Assembly: GCA_963749415.1 (NCBI GenBank)
Contig: CAVVMG010000001.1
Location: 744,001 to 808,000 of the forward strand
From: JALYNX01 sp963749415
GTDB lineage: Bacteria; Actinomycetota; Acidimicrobiia; Spongiisociales; ZC4RG35
Direction: 5' to 3'
DNA length: 64,000 nt
Below are positions 45,485-54,522 of this stretch, piece by piece. Under the pieces are notes generated by a model. It made no database searches. It was given only the letters and a program-made list of their open reading frames with translations, and was not told the origin of the DNA. The position numbers were made by a program, and so were the translations under genes. Position 1 is the first letter of the stretch, and each line of letters opens with the position of its first letter.

Positions 45485-46459
45485 GTGACCTCATATCGGA
45501 ATGCCGGGGTCGACCTGGAGGGCGGGGCGCGCCACGTGGAGTCGATAGCCGCCAGTGTCACCGCGACCTGGGGCAACGGCGTCATCGGCGGCTTCGGAGG
45601 CTTCGCCGCCGGAGTAGAGATGCCTGACGGCTACCGACGCCCGGTGTTGATGATGTCCACCGACGGCGTGGGGACCAAGCTCGAGCTCTACCGCCTCGCC
45701 AATCGCTGGGACGGCGTTGGATTCGACCTGGTTGCGATGTGCGTCGATGACCTGGCCGCGGTCGGAGCTCGGCCGCTCGGTTTCGTCGACTACTTGGCAG
45801 TGGGCGCACTCGACCCGACGCGTGACCTGGCAATCGTCGCCTCGATCGCGGCAGCCTGCTCCGAAGCGAGTTGTCCGCTGCTCGGGGGTGAGACCGCGGA
45901 GCACCCCGGAGTCATGTCCCGGGATGCCGTGGACCTTGCCGGGGCTGTGGTGGGAGTGGTGGAGGCGGGGGAGGAGCTCGGCCCGTCTCGGGTTGTCCAC
46001 GGCGATGTGGTGATCGCGCTCCACTCACCGAATCTCCGCTCCAACGGCTTCTCCCTGGTCCGAGCCCTCTTTGGCGCTGATATCGAAGACCACCTCGATG
46101 TCTTCCTGGAACCGTCGGTGATCTACGCACCGTCTGTGCTCGGTGCCATCGCCACCGGGGGGGTCCATGCCGCCGCCCACATCACCGGGGGCGGGATTGC
46201 CGGCAACCTGGGGCGTGCCCTCCCCACCGGTCTGGGGGCCACGATCGACACCGCCACCTGGGAGCCGCCGGAAGTGTTCTCGACGATCGCCTCCCACGGA
46301 GTGAGCAGGGATGAGATGCTCGCCACATTCAACATGGGTATCGGGTTCTGTCTCGTTGTCGATCCCGGTGCGGTGGCGGAGGTGCTCGAAGCCACTTCCT
46401 CATACGATCCATGGCCGGCAGGTCTGGTCACTGCGGGGGATGGCGTAGCACTGGCATGA
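45485..46459 (+). CDS. purM: Phosphoribosylformylglycinamidine cyclo-ligase (AIR synthetase)
   Basis: PurM closes the imidazole ring of AIR using ATP. The 324-residue protein has YRNAGVDLEGGARHVE at residues 4-19, MSTDGVGTKLELY near 57-69 and CVDDLAAVGARPLGFVDYLA near 81-100. GGETAEHPGVM and HITGGGIAGNLGRALP follow near 138 and 222. The GTG start at 45485 follows the purF stop by a single base, so translation is coupled. The stop overlaps the next gene (ATGA). Confidence 0.95.
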   Translation: MTSYRNAGVDLEGGARHVESIAASVTATWGNGVIGGFGGFAAGVEMPDGYRRPVLMMSTDGVGTKLELYRLANRWDGVGFDLVAMCVDDLAAVGARPLGFVDYLAVGALDPTRDLAIVASIAAACSEASCPLLGGETAEHPGVMSRDAVDLAGAVVGVVEAGEELGPSRVVHGDVVIALHSPNLRSNGFSLVRALFGADIEDHLDVFLEPSVIYAPSVLGAIATGGVHAAAHITGGGIAGNLGRALPTGLGATIDTATWEPPEVFSTIASHGVSRDEMLATFNMGIGFCLVVDPGAVAEVLEATSSYDPWPAGLVTAGDGVALA

Positions 46460-47250
46460 GGTTCTCGGAGGCGTCCCGGGTCGAAATCTCGGGCGAGAGC
46501 TCCTGGAAGGCCCAAGTCCAGCCGGGGTGGGACATCTTCGAAATCTCCAACGGCGGCTACCTGATGGCGATCGCCGCGAGGGCAATGTCGGAGGCAGCTG
46601 ACGGCCGGCTTCCGGTAACAGTCACCGCCCATTTCACCCGGCCGATCTCTGCCGGCCCCGCTGAGATAATCGTCGAGCCGGTCAAAGTGGGCCGCAACTT
46701 CTCGACCATGCGCGCCGAGCTCGGTTCGGGCTCTGGTTCCCTCGTGGCCCTGGGCTCGTTGGCCGTCGCCAACGCGATGCGGGACGAGGTCGTGTACATG
46801 GACGGCGGCCCCCCCGACCTCCCCGAACCGGAGGAGTGTGTACTCGCCGTGCCCTCTGAAGACGGTCCCCTGCCGCCCCCGCTGGTCGGGTTGATCGAGG
46901 AGCGCATCCATCCCGATGACGCGAAGGCTCTGACAGGCGATCGCTCTGGTATCGCCCGGATGCGGGGATGGTTCCGCCTTCTCGACGGCGAGCCCATCGA
47001 CGTCTTCACTCTCCTCTTCGCCGCCGATGCCTTTCCTCCGGCGGTGTTCAACACGAATCTCCCGTTGGGCTGGACCCCTACCGTTGAAATGACGACCCAG
47101 GTGCGCTCGGCACCGACCACCGGGTGGCTCCGATGCCGGTTCACAACCCGTTTTGTGACCGGGGGAATGCTCGAGGAGGACGGAGAGATCTGGGACGAGG
47201 AAGGTCGCCTCCTCGCACTGTCACGACAGCTGGCCCTGGTACCCCGCTGA
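46456..47250 (+). CDS. Acyl-CoA thioesterase, TesB-like double hotdog
   Basis: The 264-residue protein matches the two-hotdog TesB-like thioesterases of actinobacteria. The N-terminal half has DIFEISNGGYLMAIAARAM near residues 25-43 and TAHFTRPISAGPAEI near 57-71. The C-terminal half contains RMRGWFRLLDGEP and the TVEMTTQVRSAPTTGWL stretch. The function is probably hydrolysis of a medium- or long-chain acyl-CoA, with the substrate unknown. It is translationally coupled to purM by an ATGA overlap, an odd partner that may simply ride on the operon. Confidence 0.8.
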   Translation: MRFSEASRVEISGESSWKAQVQPGWDIFEISNGGYLMAIAARAMSEAADGRLPVTVTAHFTRPISAGPAEIIVEPVKVGRNFSTMRAELGSGSGSLVALGSLAVANAMRDEVVYMDGGPPDLPEPEECVLAVPSEDGPLPPPLVGLIEERIHPDDAKALTGDRSGIARMRGWFRLLDGEPIDVFTLLFAADAFPPAVFNTNLPLGWTPTVEMTTQVRSAPTTGWLRCRFTTRFVTGGMLEEDGEIWDEEGRLLALSRQLALVPR

Positions 47251-47279
47251 CGGTTGTCCCTCGGCAGGGCGGGGGGACC

Positions 47280-47301
47280 CGCCCGATCTTCAGATCGGGC
47301 G
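47280..47301. terminator. Bidirectional hairpin at the thioesterase / adenine deaminase convergence
   Basis: Bases 47280-47288 pair with 47293-47301 around a TTCA loop. The hairpin includes the last bases of the adenine deaminase stop region (stop at 47290-47292) and lies 30 nt past the thioesterase stop. It could end transcripts from both sides. Confidence 0.55.
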
Positions 47302-48312
47302 TGGGGGTGCGACCCCCGCCACAGCCTCCAACTCGACGAGCAGGCTTCGCTTGCGCTCCTCTGGGAGAAAGGAGGCGACTATCGAATTGCGGGCCAAATC
47401 GACCAAAGCGGACTCGGGGAGACCGAGCCCCTCGCTCAACGCCCGGTAGTTGTCACCGACATAACCGCCGAAATAGGCGGGGTCGTCGGAGTTGACCGTG
47501 ACCAGGACCCCGGCCTCCATGAGGCGAGGCAGGGGGTGGTCCTGGATCGTGGGCACCACCCTGAGAGCCACGTTTGACAGCGGGCACATGGTGAGCGGGA
47601 CCTGGTCCCGGCGCAGCCTCTCGACCAGCGTTGGATCCTCGAGGCTCCGCACTCCGTGGTCGATCCGCTCCACGCCGAGGACGTCCAGCGCTCCGGCGAC
47701 GTATGAGGGAGGGCCCTCTTCGCCGGCGTGAGCGACGGTCCGGAGCCCCATGTCCCGGGCCCGGCCGTATGCCTCCTCGAACAACTCCGGGGGCCGACCT
47801 TGCTCGGAGGAGTCGAGCCCGACTGCGATCACCCCGTCGAGATGCGGTTCGGCCTCACGCAGCGTGTCCACCGCTTCGTCGCCGGAGAGATGGCGCAGGA
47901 AGCAGAGGATGAGGTCGGCAGAAATCCCGAGGCTGGCCTCGGCGTCGGAGATCGCTGCTCGGAATCCGTTCATGAAGGTGGGGAAGCCGACACCACGCTG
48001 GGTGTGGCTCTGCGGGTCGAAGAAGATCTCGGCGTGCCGGACCCCATCCCTTGCGGCCTTTTCCAGATAGGCGTACATGAGATCGTGGAAGTCGGCAGCG
48101 GTCTGCAGGACCGCGGCTCCCTGGAAGTAGATGTCGAGGAAAGACTGGAGGTCGGTGAAGCGATAGGCAGTCCGGACCGCTTCGATCGAGTGGAACGGCA
48201 ACTCGTGGGAATTCCGCTTCGCGAGCTCGAACATCATTTCCGGCTCCAGAGTCCCTTCGATGTGGACGTGGAGCTCGGTCTTGGGGAGCCCGATCACCCA
48301 CTCCGGTGTCAT
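47290..48312 (-). CDS. Adenine deaminase, type 2 (Ade/Aah1-like amidohydrolase)
   Basis: The 340-residue protein belongs to the adenosine/adenine deaminase superfamily. Its subfamily features match the adenine-specific bacterial group: KTELHVHIEGTLEPEMMF (residues 11-28) with the zinc histidines, EIFFDPQSHTQRGV near 95, GLDSSEQGRPPE, HAGEEGPPSY near 193-202 and NSDDPAYFGGYV with the catalytic aspartates near 274-285. Type 2 adenine deaminases convert adenine to hypoxanthine, which the adjacent xanthine dehydrogenase could oxidise. Adenosine deaminase is the alternative, since annotation pipelines often call this group so. Its ATG overlaps the end of the molybdenum subunit gene by four bases. 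Confidence 0.85.
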   Translation of the reverse strand: MTPEWVIGLPKTELHVHIEGTLEPEMMFELAKRNSHELPFHSIEAVRTAYRFTDLQSFLDIYFQGAAVLQTAADFHDLMYAYLEKAARDGVRHAEIFFDPQSHTQRGVGFPTFMNGFRAAISDAEASLGISADLILCFLRHLSGDEAVDTLREAEPHLDGVIAVGLDSSEQGRPPELFEEAYGRARDMGLRTVAHAGEEGPPSYVAGALDVLGVERIDHGVRSLEDPTLVERLRRDQVPLTMCPLSNVALRVVPTIQDHPLPRLMEAGVLVTVNSDDPAYFGGYVGDNYRALSEGLGLPESALVDLARNSIVASFLPEERKRSLLVELEAVAGVAPPRPI

Positions 48313-50534
48313 GCCTCCTCCCCGAGGGCAATGTCCTGAGGGCGCACCGGTACCCGGGTCAGAGGCTTCCCGGTGGCGGCGCGGAGCGCTGCGACCACCG
48401 CCGCGGTCGAGGAGATGGTCGGCGGCTCACCGACCCCCTTCGCCCCGTAGGGGCCCCACGAGCCCTCACGCTCGATGAGCACCGCCTCCACTTCCGGAGC
48501 ATCGAGGATCGTCGGAAGCAAGTAGTCGGTGAAATTCGGGTTGCGGATCACACCGTCTTCGACGATCAGCTCCTCCATGATCGCCAGACCGACCCCCTGC
48601 ATGATCCCGCCCTCGATCTGGCCCCGGACCGATTGCGGGTTCAGGGCTTTTCCCACGTCCTGAGCGGTGTCTACCCGGACCACCTTGACCATTCCCAGCT
48701 CCGGATCGACGTCAACTACGGCTCGATGCCCGGCCACCGCGAAATCGGCGTGGACCACACCCTGGCCGTTCTCGTCGGGTAGCTCGGTCGGCGGATGGCG
48801 AAAGGTGACCGTCTCCTCCCAGCCCCCGGCCTCGAGGTCGCTCATCGGCGCAACAAGGGCGCCATCACGCCACACCCCGTCGTCGTCGAGCGTGTCGCCA
48901 TGCATCTCGTCGAGGATCCGCTCCCGAAGCCGGGTGGCGGCTTCGAGTGTCGCACCGCCTGAAAGCTGGGTTTGGCGGGAGGCCGATGTCGACCCGGCGG
49001 AGTCGATCCGGGAGGTGTCGACATGCCGCACCTCGGCACGGGAGACGCCGAGGGCGGTCCTCGCGATCTGGGCGAGAACCGTGACCAGCCCCTGACCGAC
49101 CTCGATGGCCGCGGTCTCGACGATCACCCCTTCCTCGGTGAGCCTGACCCTGGCCTGGGCGTAGTCGTCTGCGCCTTCGGAGAAGCCGAGGTTCTTGATG
49201 CCGAGGGCATAGCCAATGCCCCGGACCACGTCGCCGGCCTCACTGGTGAGGCCGCTCCCCCCGGGCAAGGGCGAGTCGATGTCGTCGAGGAGAGGTATCG
49301 CCTCCAAGGTGTCGATCAGATCGCTGACCGGTAGAGGGGTTGTGATCACCTGGCCGGTAGTCGGCATCGGGTCGCCGGTCGACAGGGCATTTCGCCGCCT
49401 CAGCTCCAGAGGGTCGAGATCGAGGGCTGCGGCGAGACGGTCCATCTGGGCTTCGTAGGCGAAACAGGATTGGACCGCCCCGAACCCTCGCATCGCGCCA
49501 CAAGGTGGATTGTTGGTGCGGGTCACCGCACCCTCGACGAGGACGGAGTCGCAGCGGTACGGCCCCACGGCGAAATAGCAGGCATTTGCCAGCACCGCCG
49601 TCGACGTCGACGCATAGGCCCCGCCGTCGAGGAGCACACGGGCTTCGACCCTGACCAGGTGGCCCTCAGAATCTGCGATGTGCCGGTACCACATCCGGGC
49701 CGGGTGGCGATGGACATGGCCGGTGAACGACTCGGAACGGCTGTAGACCATCTTCACCGGGCGCCCGGTGCGGAGCGCCAGCATGCAGAGATGGATGTGG
49801 AGATTGACGTCCTCACGGGCCCCGAACGCGCCCCCGACGCCGGTTGGATGTGACCTGATGGCCCCCGGGGACACCCCGAGGCTGGCCACCACTTGCTCGT
49901 GGTCGACGTGGACGAATTGGCTGGTGGCGTAGAGGTCGACGCCGCCCTCGCCGTCCGGGATCGCCAACCCGGCCTCGGGACCCAGAGGGGCTTGATCCTG
50001 CATCCCCACCTCGTAGAACCCCTCGACCACCACCGGGCCATCGGCTCCCGAGTCTCCGCGGCGGACCGTGATCCGGCGGAACACCTCGTTTCGGATGTCA
50101 GCCTCCTCGGGATCGACCAGAGGTGGCTCCTCCTGGTAGGTGACATCGACGACTCCGGCAGCGAGCCGAGCGGTGACCGCGTCGTCGGCGGCCACGATCG
50201 CCACCGGCTCGCCCCAATACCGGACCCGATCCCCGGCAAAGACCGGCTGGTCGGCATGCTCCAGGCCAAAGGTGGCCCGGCCCGGGACGTCGGACGCGGT
50301 GAGCACGGCGTGGACCCCACCCATCCCCAGAGCGGGGGCGATGTCGATCGATTCGATGGTCGCGCTGGAGTGCGGACTGCGCACCGTCGCCCCCCACAGC
50401 ATCCCATCAGACGTGAGGTCCTGGGCATATGCGAATTCCCCCTTGAGCTTGGGGATGGCATCCGGCCGACGGGGTGATTCGCCGACCCTCCCCGGGATCA
50501 GCTTCACCGGTTGCTCGATGCGGGTAGTGGTCAT
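48309..50534 (-). CDS. Xanthine dehydrogenase family molybdopterin-binding subunit
   Basis: The 741-residue large subunit carries the molybdenum-cofactor domains of the xanthine dehydrogenase family. GGAFGAREDVNLHIHL near 230-245 and NNPPCGAMRGFGAVQ near 345-359 line the cofactor pocket. The C-terminal catalytic stretch includes GPYGAKGVGEPP near 695-706, with the glutamate that acts as base. It converts hypoxanthine to xanthine and urate together with the FeS and FAD subunits encoded upstream. The start overlaps the stop of the FeS subunit gene (ATGA), and the end overlaps the adenine deaminase start. Related enzymes act on other heterocycles, but context supports purines. Confidence 0.9.
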   Translation of the reverse strand: MTTTRIEQPVKLIPGRVGESPRRPDAIPKLKGEFAYAQDLTSDGMLWGATVRSPHSSATIESIDIAPALGMGGVHAVLTASDVPGRATFGLEHADQPVFAGDRVRYWGEPVAIVAADDAVTARLAAGVVDVTYQEEPPLVDPEEADIRNEVFRRITVRRGDSGADGPVVVEGFYEVGMQDQAPLGPEAGLAIPDGEGGVDLYATSQFVHVDHEQVVASLGVSPGAIRSHPTGVGGAFGAREDVNLHIHLCMLALRTGRPVKMVYSRSESFTGHVHRHPARMWYRHIADSEGHLVRVEARVLLDGGAYASTSTAVLANACYFAVGPYRCDSVLVEGAVTRTNNPPCGAMRGFGAVQSCFAYEAQMDRLAAALDLDPLELRRRNALSTGDPMPTTGQVITTPLPVSDLIDTLEAIPLLDDIDSPLPGGSGLTSEAGDVVRGIGYALGIKNLGFSEGADDYAQARVRLTEEGVIVETAAIEVGQGLVTVLAQIARTALGVSRAEVRHVDTSRIDSAGSTSASRQTQLSGGATLEAATRLRERILDEMHGDTLDDDGVWRDGALVAPMSDLEAGGWEETVTFRHPPTELPDENGQGVVHADFAVAGHRAVVDVDPELGMVKVVRVDTAQDVGKALNPQSVRGQIEGGIMQGVGLAIMEELIVEDGVIRNPNFTDYLLPTILDAPEVEAVLIEREGSWGPYGAKGVGEPPTISSTAAVVAALRAATGKPLTRVPVRPQDIALGEEA

Positions 50535-51001
50535 GACGACCCCCCCGATGCCAGGGTCTCCAGCGCCCGCCAGATGGCGCCGTACCCGGTGCATCGGCAG
50601 ATATTGCCTGCAAGGGCCTCTCTGATCTCCTCGCCGGTCGGCGACGGATTGCGCTCGAAGAGGTCGGCCGCCGCCACCACGATCCCGGGCGTGCAGAATC
50701 CGCATTGCACCGCACCGGCCTCGTCCATCGCCACTTGCACCGGGTGCAGCCCATCCCCACCAAAACCCTCGACCGTGGTGACGACACTGCCCTCGAGATC
50801 TCCGGCCATCACCAGGCAGGAGCAGACCACCGCCCCATCGAGCACCACGGAGCACGACCCGCACTCTCCCTGCTCGCAGCCGCTCTTGGCGCCGGTCAGC
50901 CCCAATTGGTCGCGGAGCACATCGAGGGCGCTGCCCGGATCGGTGATGGTGGCGTTTGCCGGTTCACCGTTCAGCGTGAACTCGACGATCACCGCAGGCA
51001 C
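50531..51001 (-). CDS. Xanthine dehydrogenase family 2Fe-2S subunit
   Basis: The 156-residue subunit has both 2Fe-2S centres typical of the small subunit. The plant-ferredoxin-type set is KSGCEQGECGSCSVVLDG with a later cysteine near residues 39-60. The second, all-alpha set is QCGFCTPGIV near 99-108 and GNICRCTGYG near 131-140. It passes electrons from the molybdenum centre to FAD. The gene lies between the FAD and molybdenum subunit genes, with overlaps on both sides (13 nt and 4 nt). Confidence 0.93.
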   Translation of the reverse strand: MPAVIVEFTLNGEPANATITDPGSALDVLRDQLGLTGAKSGCEQGECGSCSVVLDGAVVCSCLVMAGDLEGSVVTTVEGFGGDGLHPVQVAMDEAGAVQCGFCTPGIVVAAADLFERNPSPTGEEIREALAGNICRCTGYGAIWRALETLASGGSS

Positions 51002-51783
51002 CTCTGTAGGAGCCGGCGTGCCAAAACCCCGGCGGCATGCCTCCGGTACTCCTCGGTCGAGCGGTGGTCGGTGATCGGCTTCACCTCCTCGGACACGAGC
51101 CTGGCGAACTCGACGAGATCCTGATCGGTCGGCGCCGCGACGGAACTGATCATCTCCTCAGCCTGGCGCGCCCGCATCGGGGTCGGCGCCACCGAGCCCA
51201 GGCCCACCGTGGTCCGACCCCCGGGATCTCGGGTGACCACACAGCACACGCTGGCGATGACCATGGCGTTCCTCACGCCGATCTTGCCGAAGTGCTGTCG
51301 CTCGGGAAGGTCGTCGGGAAGGCGGATCGCGGTGATCAGCTCTCCGGCGAGCCGGGCAGTCTCCTTCACGCCGACGAAGAACTCATCCCACGGGAGCGTG
51401 CGTGCCCCGGACTTCGAGGTCAACTCGATGGAGGCGTCGACCGCAGCGAGAAAGGGGAGTCCATCACCGGCCGGGCTGGCGGTCCCCACGTTGCCGCCGA
51501 GGGTGCCCGCATTGCGGATTTGCGGCGAGCCGACCGTACGCGCCGCCTGAGCCAATGCCAGTGGGCCGGCTGACTCGATCCGGCTCCAGGTGACGCCGGC
51601 GCCCAATCGGTTTCCTTCCCACTCGGCGAGATCGGCGACGCGCCGCAAACTGACGACGTTCAAGGGACGGGCATGCCCGAAGTTGATCTCGACCATCAGG
51701 TCGGTGCCCCCGGCCAGTGCGAGGGCCCCTTCTTCCATCGCCGCCGACGCCTCGGCGATGGTGGTGGGGTGGTGGACCTCCAT
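50989..51783 (-). CDS. Xanthine dehydrogenase family FAD-binding subunit
   Basis: The 264-residue medium subunit has the vanillyl-alcohol-oxidase-type FAD fold. LALAGGTDLMVEINFG near residues 22-37 is the first flavin loop and IRNAGTLGGNVGTASPAGDGL near 89-109 is the second. The C-terminal CO-dehydrogenase flavoprotein domain is seen in VGLGSVAPTPMRARQAEE. With the two neighbouring subunits it completes a three-polypeptide molybdenum hydroxylase. The stop overlaps the start of the 2Fe-2S gene. The start lies 12 nt after the stop of the deaminase gene. Confidence 0.92.
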   Translation of the reverse strand: MEVHHPTTIAEASAAMEEGALALAGGTDLMVEINFGHARPLNVVSLRRVADLAEWEGNRLGAGVTWSRIESAGPLALAQAARTVGSPQIRNAGTLGGNVGTASPAGDGLPFLAAVDASIELTSKSGARTLPWDEFFVGVKETARLAGELITAIRLPDDLPERQHFGKIGVRNAMVIASVCCVVTRDPGGRTTVGLGSVAPTPMRARQAEEMISSVAAPTDQDLVEFARLVSEEVKPITDHRSTEEYRRHAAGVLARRLLQRCLR

Positions 51784-51795
51784 CGACAGCGGAAA

Positions 51796-53154
51796 TTACC
51801 CGAAGAGCCCGGCTGCGAGGCGATTGTGCTCTTCGATCAGCGGCTCGATCTCCGCTGCGACGAGCCGACCGTCGCGGATCACCGCCCGCCCAGCCACCCA
51901 GGAATGATCCACCGTCGCCGGAGAGCACATCACGACCGCGGCGATCGGATCGTGCATGGCACCGGCGAATTCGAGCCGGTCGAAGTCGATGGCGATGAAG
52001 TCGGCGGCCAGGCCCGGGGCGAGACGGCCGATGTCATCCCGGCCCAGGACCGATGCCCCACCGGCCGTGGCCAGCTCCAGTGCGGCTCGGGCCGGCATCT
52101 GCTCGCCGGAGCCCACCCCGGGAGCGGTGGCCAACCGATTTAGGAGCAGCGCTTGGCGGGCCTCTCCCAGCATGTGAGACGAATCGTTGGAAGCCGATCC
52201 GTCGACACCGAGGCCGACCCGAACTCCGGCTGCGAGATATCCCGACACCGGGGCCAGGCCGGACGCCAGACGCATGTTGGAGGTCGGGCAATGAGACACC
52301 GCAGTCCCGGCATCGCCCATCCGCTCCACTTCGTCAGAGGCGACATGGACGGCGTGGGCGTACCAAACGTCGTGGCCCGCCCAGCCCAGGTCCTCCATGT
52401 ATTCCACGGGGCGGCGGCCGAAACGGCCCAGGCAGAACTGCTCCTCGTCCGCGGTCTCGGCGAGATGGGTGTGCATCATGACCCCGCGCTCCCGGGCCAG
52501 GTCGGAGGTCGCCTTCATCAGGTCGCCGGTGACCGAAAACGGGGAGCAGGGGGCGAGGACCACCGATGTCATCGCCCCGGGGCCGGTTTGATGAAAGGCG
52601 TCGATCACCCGGGTGCTGTCCTCGAGGATGTCATCGACCGCCTCGACCACCGAGTCAGGTGGCAGGCCGCCATCGGACTCCCCGAGGCTCATCGAGCCCC
52701 GGGAGACATGAAACCTGATCCCCACCTGTGCCGCGCCTTCCACCTGGTCGTCGAGGCGGGAGCCGTTGGGCCAGAGGTACTGATGGTCGAAGGCCGTGGT
52801 GCATCCGCTCAACGCCAGCTCGGCAAGGCCGATGGTGGTCGCCGAGCGGACATGATCAGGAGTCATCCGGGCCCACACCGGATACAGAGCGCGCAGCCAA
52901 TCGAAGAGCCCACTGTCCTGAGCACCGGGGACTACCCGGGTGAGGGTCTGATAGAGGTGGTGATGGGTGTTGATCAGACCGGGGAGGACGACGTGACCGG
53001 TCAGGTCGACGATCTCGTCGGCGCTGGCGGGAAGATCGGAGGTGGGACCGACCTGTTCGATCCATCCGTCCCGGGCGAACAGGCCGCCTCCAGGGATCTC
53101 GGTGCCGTCCATCGTCGCCAGAACCAGGGCGTTGCGGGCAAGGAGCGTTCCCAT
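51796..53154 (-). CDS. 8-oxoguanine / guanine deaminase-type amidohydrolase
   Basis: The 452-residue zinc amidohydrolase resembles the 8-oxoguanine deaminase branch of the AtzA/TrzN/guanine deaminase superfamily. Metal and active-site elements are GLINTHHHLYQTLTRV (residues 59-74), the CTTAFDHQYLWPNG region near 117, HTHLAETADEEQF near 232, YAHAVH and DGSASNDSSH near 320. The TTAFDH and HLYQTLTR patterns favour 8-oxoguanine deaminase, which gives urate directly, over ordinary guanine deaminase. Either product enters the urate pathway next door. It heads the minus-strand operon deaminase - xdhFAD - xdhFeS - xdhMo - adenine deaminase. It diverges from the aldolase gene with 35 nt between starts. 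Confidence 0.85.
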   Translation of the reverse strand: MGTLLARNALVLATMDGTEIPGGGLFARDGWIEQVGPTSDLPASADEIVDLTGHVVLPGLINTHHHLYQTLTRVVPGAQDSGLFDWLRALYPVWARMTPDHVRSATTIGLAELALSGCTTAFDHQYLWPNGSRLDDQVEGAAQVGIRFHVSRGSMSLGESDGGLPPDSVVEAVDDILEDSTRVIDAFHQTGPGAMTSVVLAPCSPFSVTGDLMKATSDLARERGVMMHTHLAETADEEQFCLGRFGRRPVEYMEDLGWAGHDVWYAHAVHVASDEVERMGDAGTAVSHCPTSNMRLASGLAPVSGYLAAGVRVGLGVDGSASNDSSHMLGEARQALLLNRLATAPGVGSGEQMPARAALELATAGGASVLGRDDIGRLAPGLAADFIAIDFDRLEFAGAMHDPIAAVVMCSPATVDHSWVAGRAVIRDGRLVAAEIEPLIEEHNRLAAGLFG

Positions 53155-53189
53155 CCCACCACGCTACCGGCGGCCATAGAGTCGCCACC

Positions 53190-54512
53190 ATGACGTTCCA
53201 CGACGACAACTTCGCCGCCTGGGGCTCACGACTGGATGAAGCCGCTGCCAGCGTTCGCGCCGAGTTCCCCGGGGAGCGCCCCGATCGCCAACCGGTCCAC
53301 ACGGTGTATGGCGGGGCCCACCTGTTCGCCGCCAACACGGCTCCCCGACTCGGAGAGCTCGCACAGGCCGCCCTCGAGCGCTGGGCGCCGCGCTCCGCGG
53401 AGTTCGCCTCGATCCTCGACATCGACCCCGAGCTCGCGGGAACGGTCCATGCCCTCGTCGCCAGCAAGCTCGAGACAGAGCCAGTGGAGGACTTCAGACT
53501 CGACTTCGAAGACGGCTACGGGAATCGACCCGATGACGAGGAGGACGGCCACGCCCGCTCTGCGGCCGGTGAGGTGGCGGTGGGAATGAGCGAGGGCACG
53601 CTCCCCCCATTCATCGGGATTCGAATCAAGTCACTCTCCGGCGAGCTGCATCGCCGAGCCTTGCGCACCCTCGATCTCTTTCTGACCGCTCTCGCCGATG
53701 CCGCGGGCGGTCTCCCCGAAGGGTTCACGGTCACCCTCCCCAAGATCCAGCATCGGGACCAGGTGTCCGTGTTGTGCGAGGCGCTGGGGGAGCTGGAGAA
53801 ACAACTCGGGTTGGGCCCGGTGCCGATCGAGCTCATGGTGGAGACCCCGCAGAGTGTCATCGCAAAGGACGGCAGGTCCGGGCTACGCGATTACGTCGAA
53901 GCCGCAGACGGCCGGGTGAGAGGCGCTCATTTCGGGACTTACGACTACACCGCCTCGATGAGCATCACGGCCGCCTATCAGACCATGACCCATCCGGCAT
54001 GTGACTTCGCCCGGCATGTCCTCCAAGTGAGCCTGGCCGGGACGGGTGTCTGGCTCTCCGACGGGGCGACCAATGTGATGCCGGTACCGGTGCACAAGGG
54101 GGAAGGACTGGGCCGGTCCGAGGAAGAGGAGAACCGCCGACAGGTCCGAGACGCGATGAGACTCCACTACGACCACATCCGGCATTCGCTGAGGCACGCC
54201 TATTACCAGGGCTGGGATCTGCATCCGGCACAGTTCCCCACCAGATATGCCGCGGTCTATGCCTTCTTCTTGGAAGGGCTGGACGCCGCCGGGGAGCGCC
54301 TCTCCAACTTCGTCGACTCCGCGGCCAAGGCGACTCTGGTCGGAGAGGTGTTCGACGATGCCGCTACCGGCCAAGGGCTCCTCAATTACTTCCTGCGAGC
54401 GGTGAATTGCGGGGCGATCACCGAGGAGGAGGCGATCTCCCGCTCCGGGCTCACCCTGGAGGAGCTGAGAAGCAGGTCGTTCCTGACCATCCTCGAGGGC
54501 AGGAGCGGCTAG
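53190..54512 (+). CDS. DUF6986 aldolase-like protein (HpcH/HpaI-CitE-type TIM barrel)
   Basis: The 440-residue protein appears to be a PEP/pyruvate-type TIM-barrel aldolase or lyase. Metal-binding elements are FRLDFEDGYGNRP near residues 97-109, PKIQHRDQ near 187, IELMVETPQSV near 210-220 and HFGTYDYTASMSI near 248-260. C-terminal helices include YYQGWDLHPAQFPTRY near 337-352. DUF6986 has no assigned reaction that I know of. It is set in the middle of a complete urate and ureide cluster and converges on urate oxidase, so a role in glyoxylate or ureidoglycolate handling is a reasonable hypothesis. A CitE/malate-synthase-like condensation of glyoxylate is one possibility. Confidence 0.72.
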   Translation: MTFHDDNFAAWGSRLDEAAASVRAEFPGERPDRQPVHTVYGGAHLFAANTAPRLGELAQAALERWAPRSAEFASILDIDPELAGTVHALVASKLETEPVEDFRLDFEDGYGNRPDDEEDGHARSAAGEVAVGMSEGTLPPFIGIRIKSLSGELHRRALRTLDLFLTALADAAGGLPEGFTVTLPKIQHRDQVSVLCEALGELEKQLGLGPVPIELMVETPQSVIAKDGRSGLRDYVEAADGRVRGAHFGTYDYTASMSITAAYQTMTHPACDFARHVLQVSLAGTGVWLSDGATNVMPVPVHKGEGLGRSEEEENRRQVRDAMRLHYDHIRHSLRHAYYQGWDLHPAQFPTRYAAVYAFFLEGLDAAGERLSNFVDSAAKATLVGEVFDDAATGQGLLNYFLRAVNCGAITEEEAISRSGLTLEELRSRSFLTILEGRSG

Positions 54513-54522
54513 AAGCCTGTCG

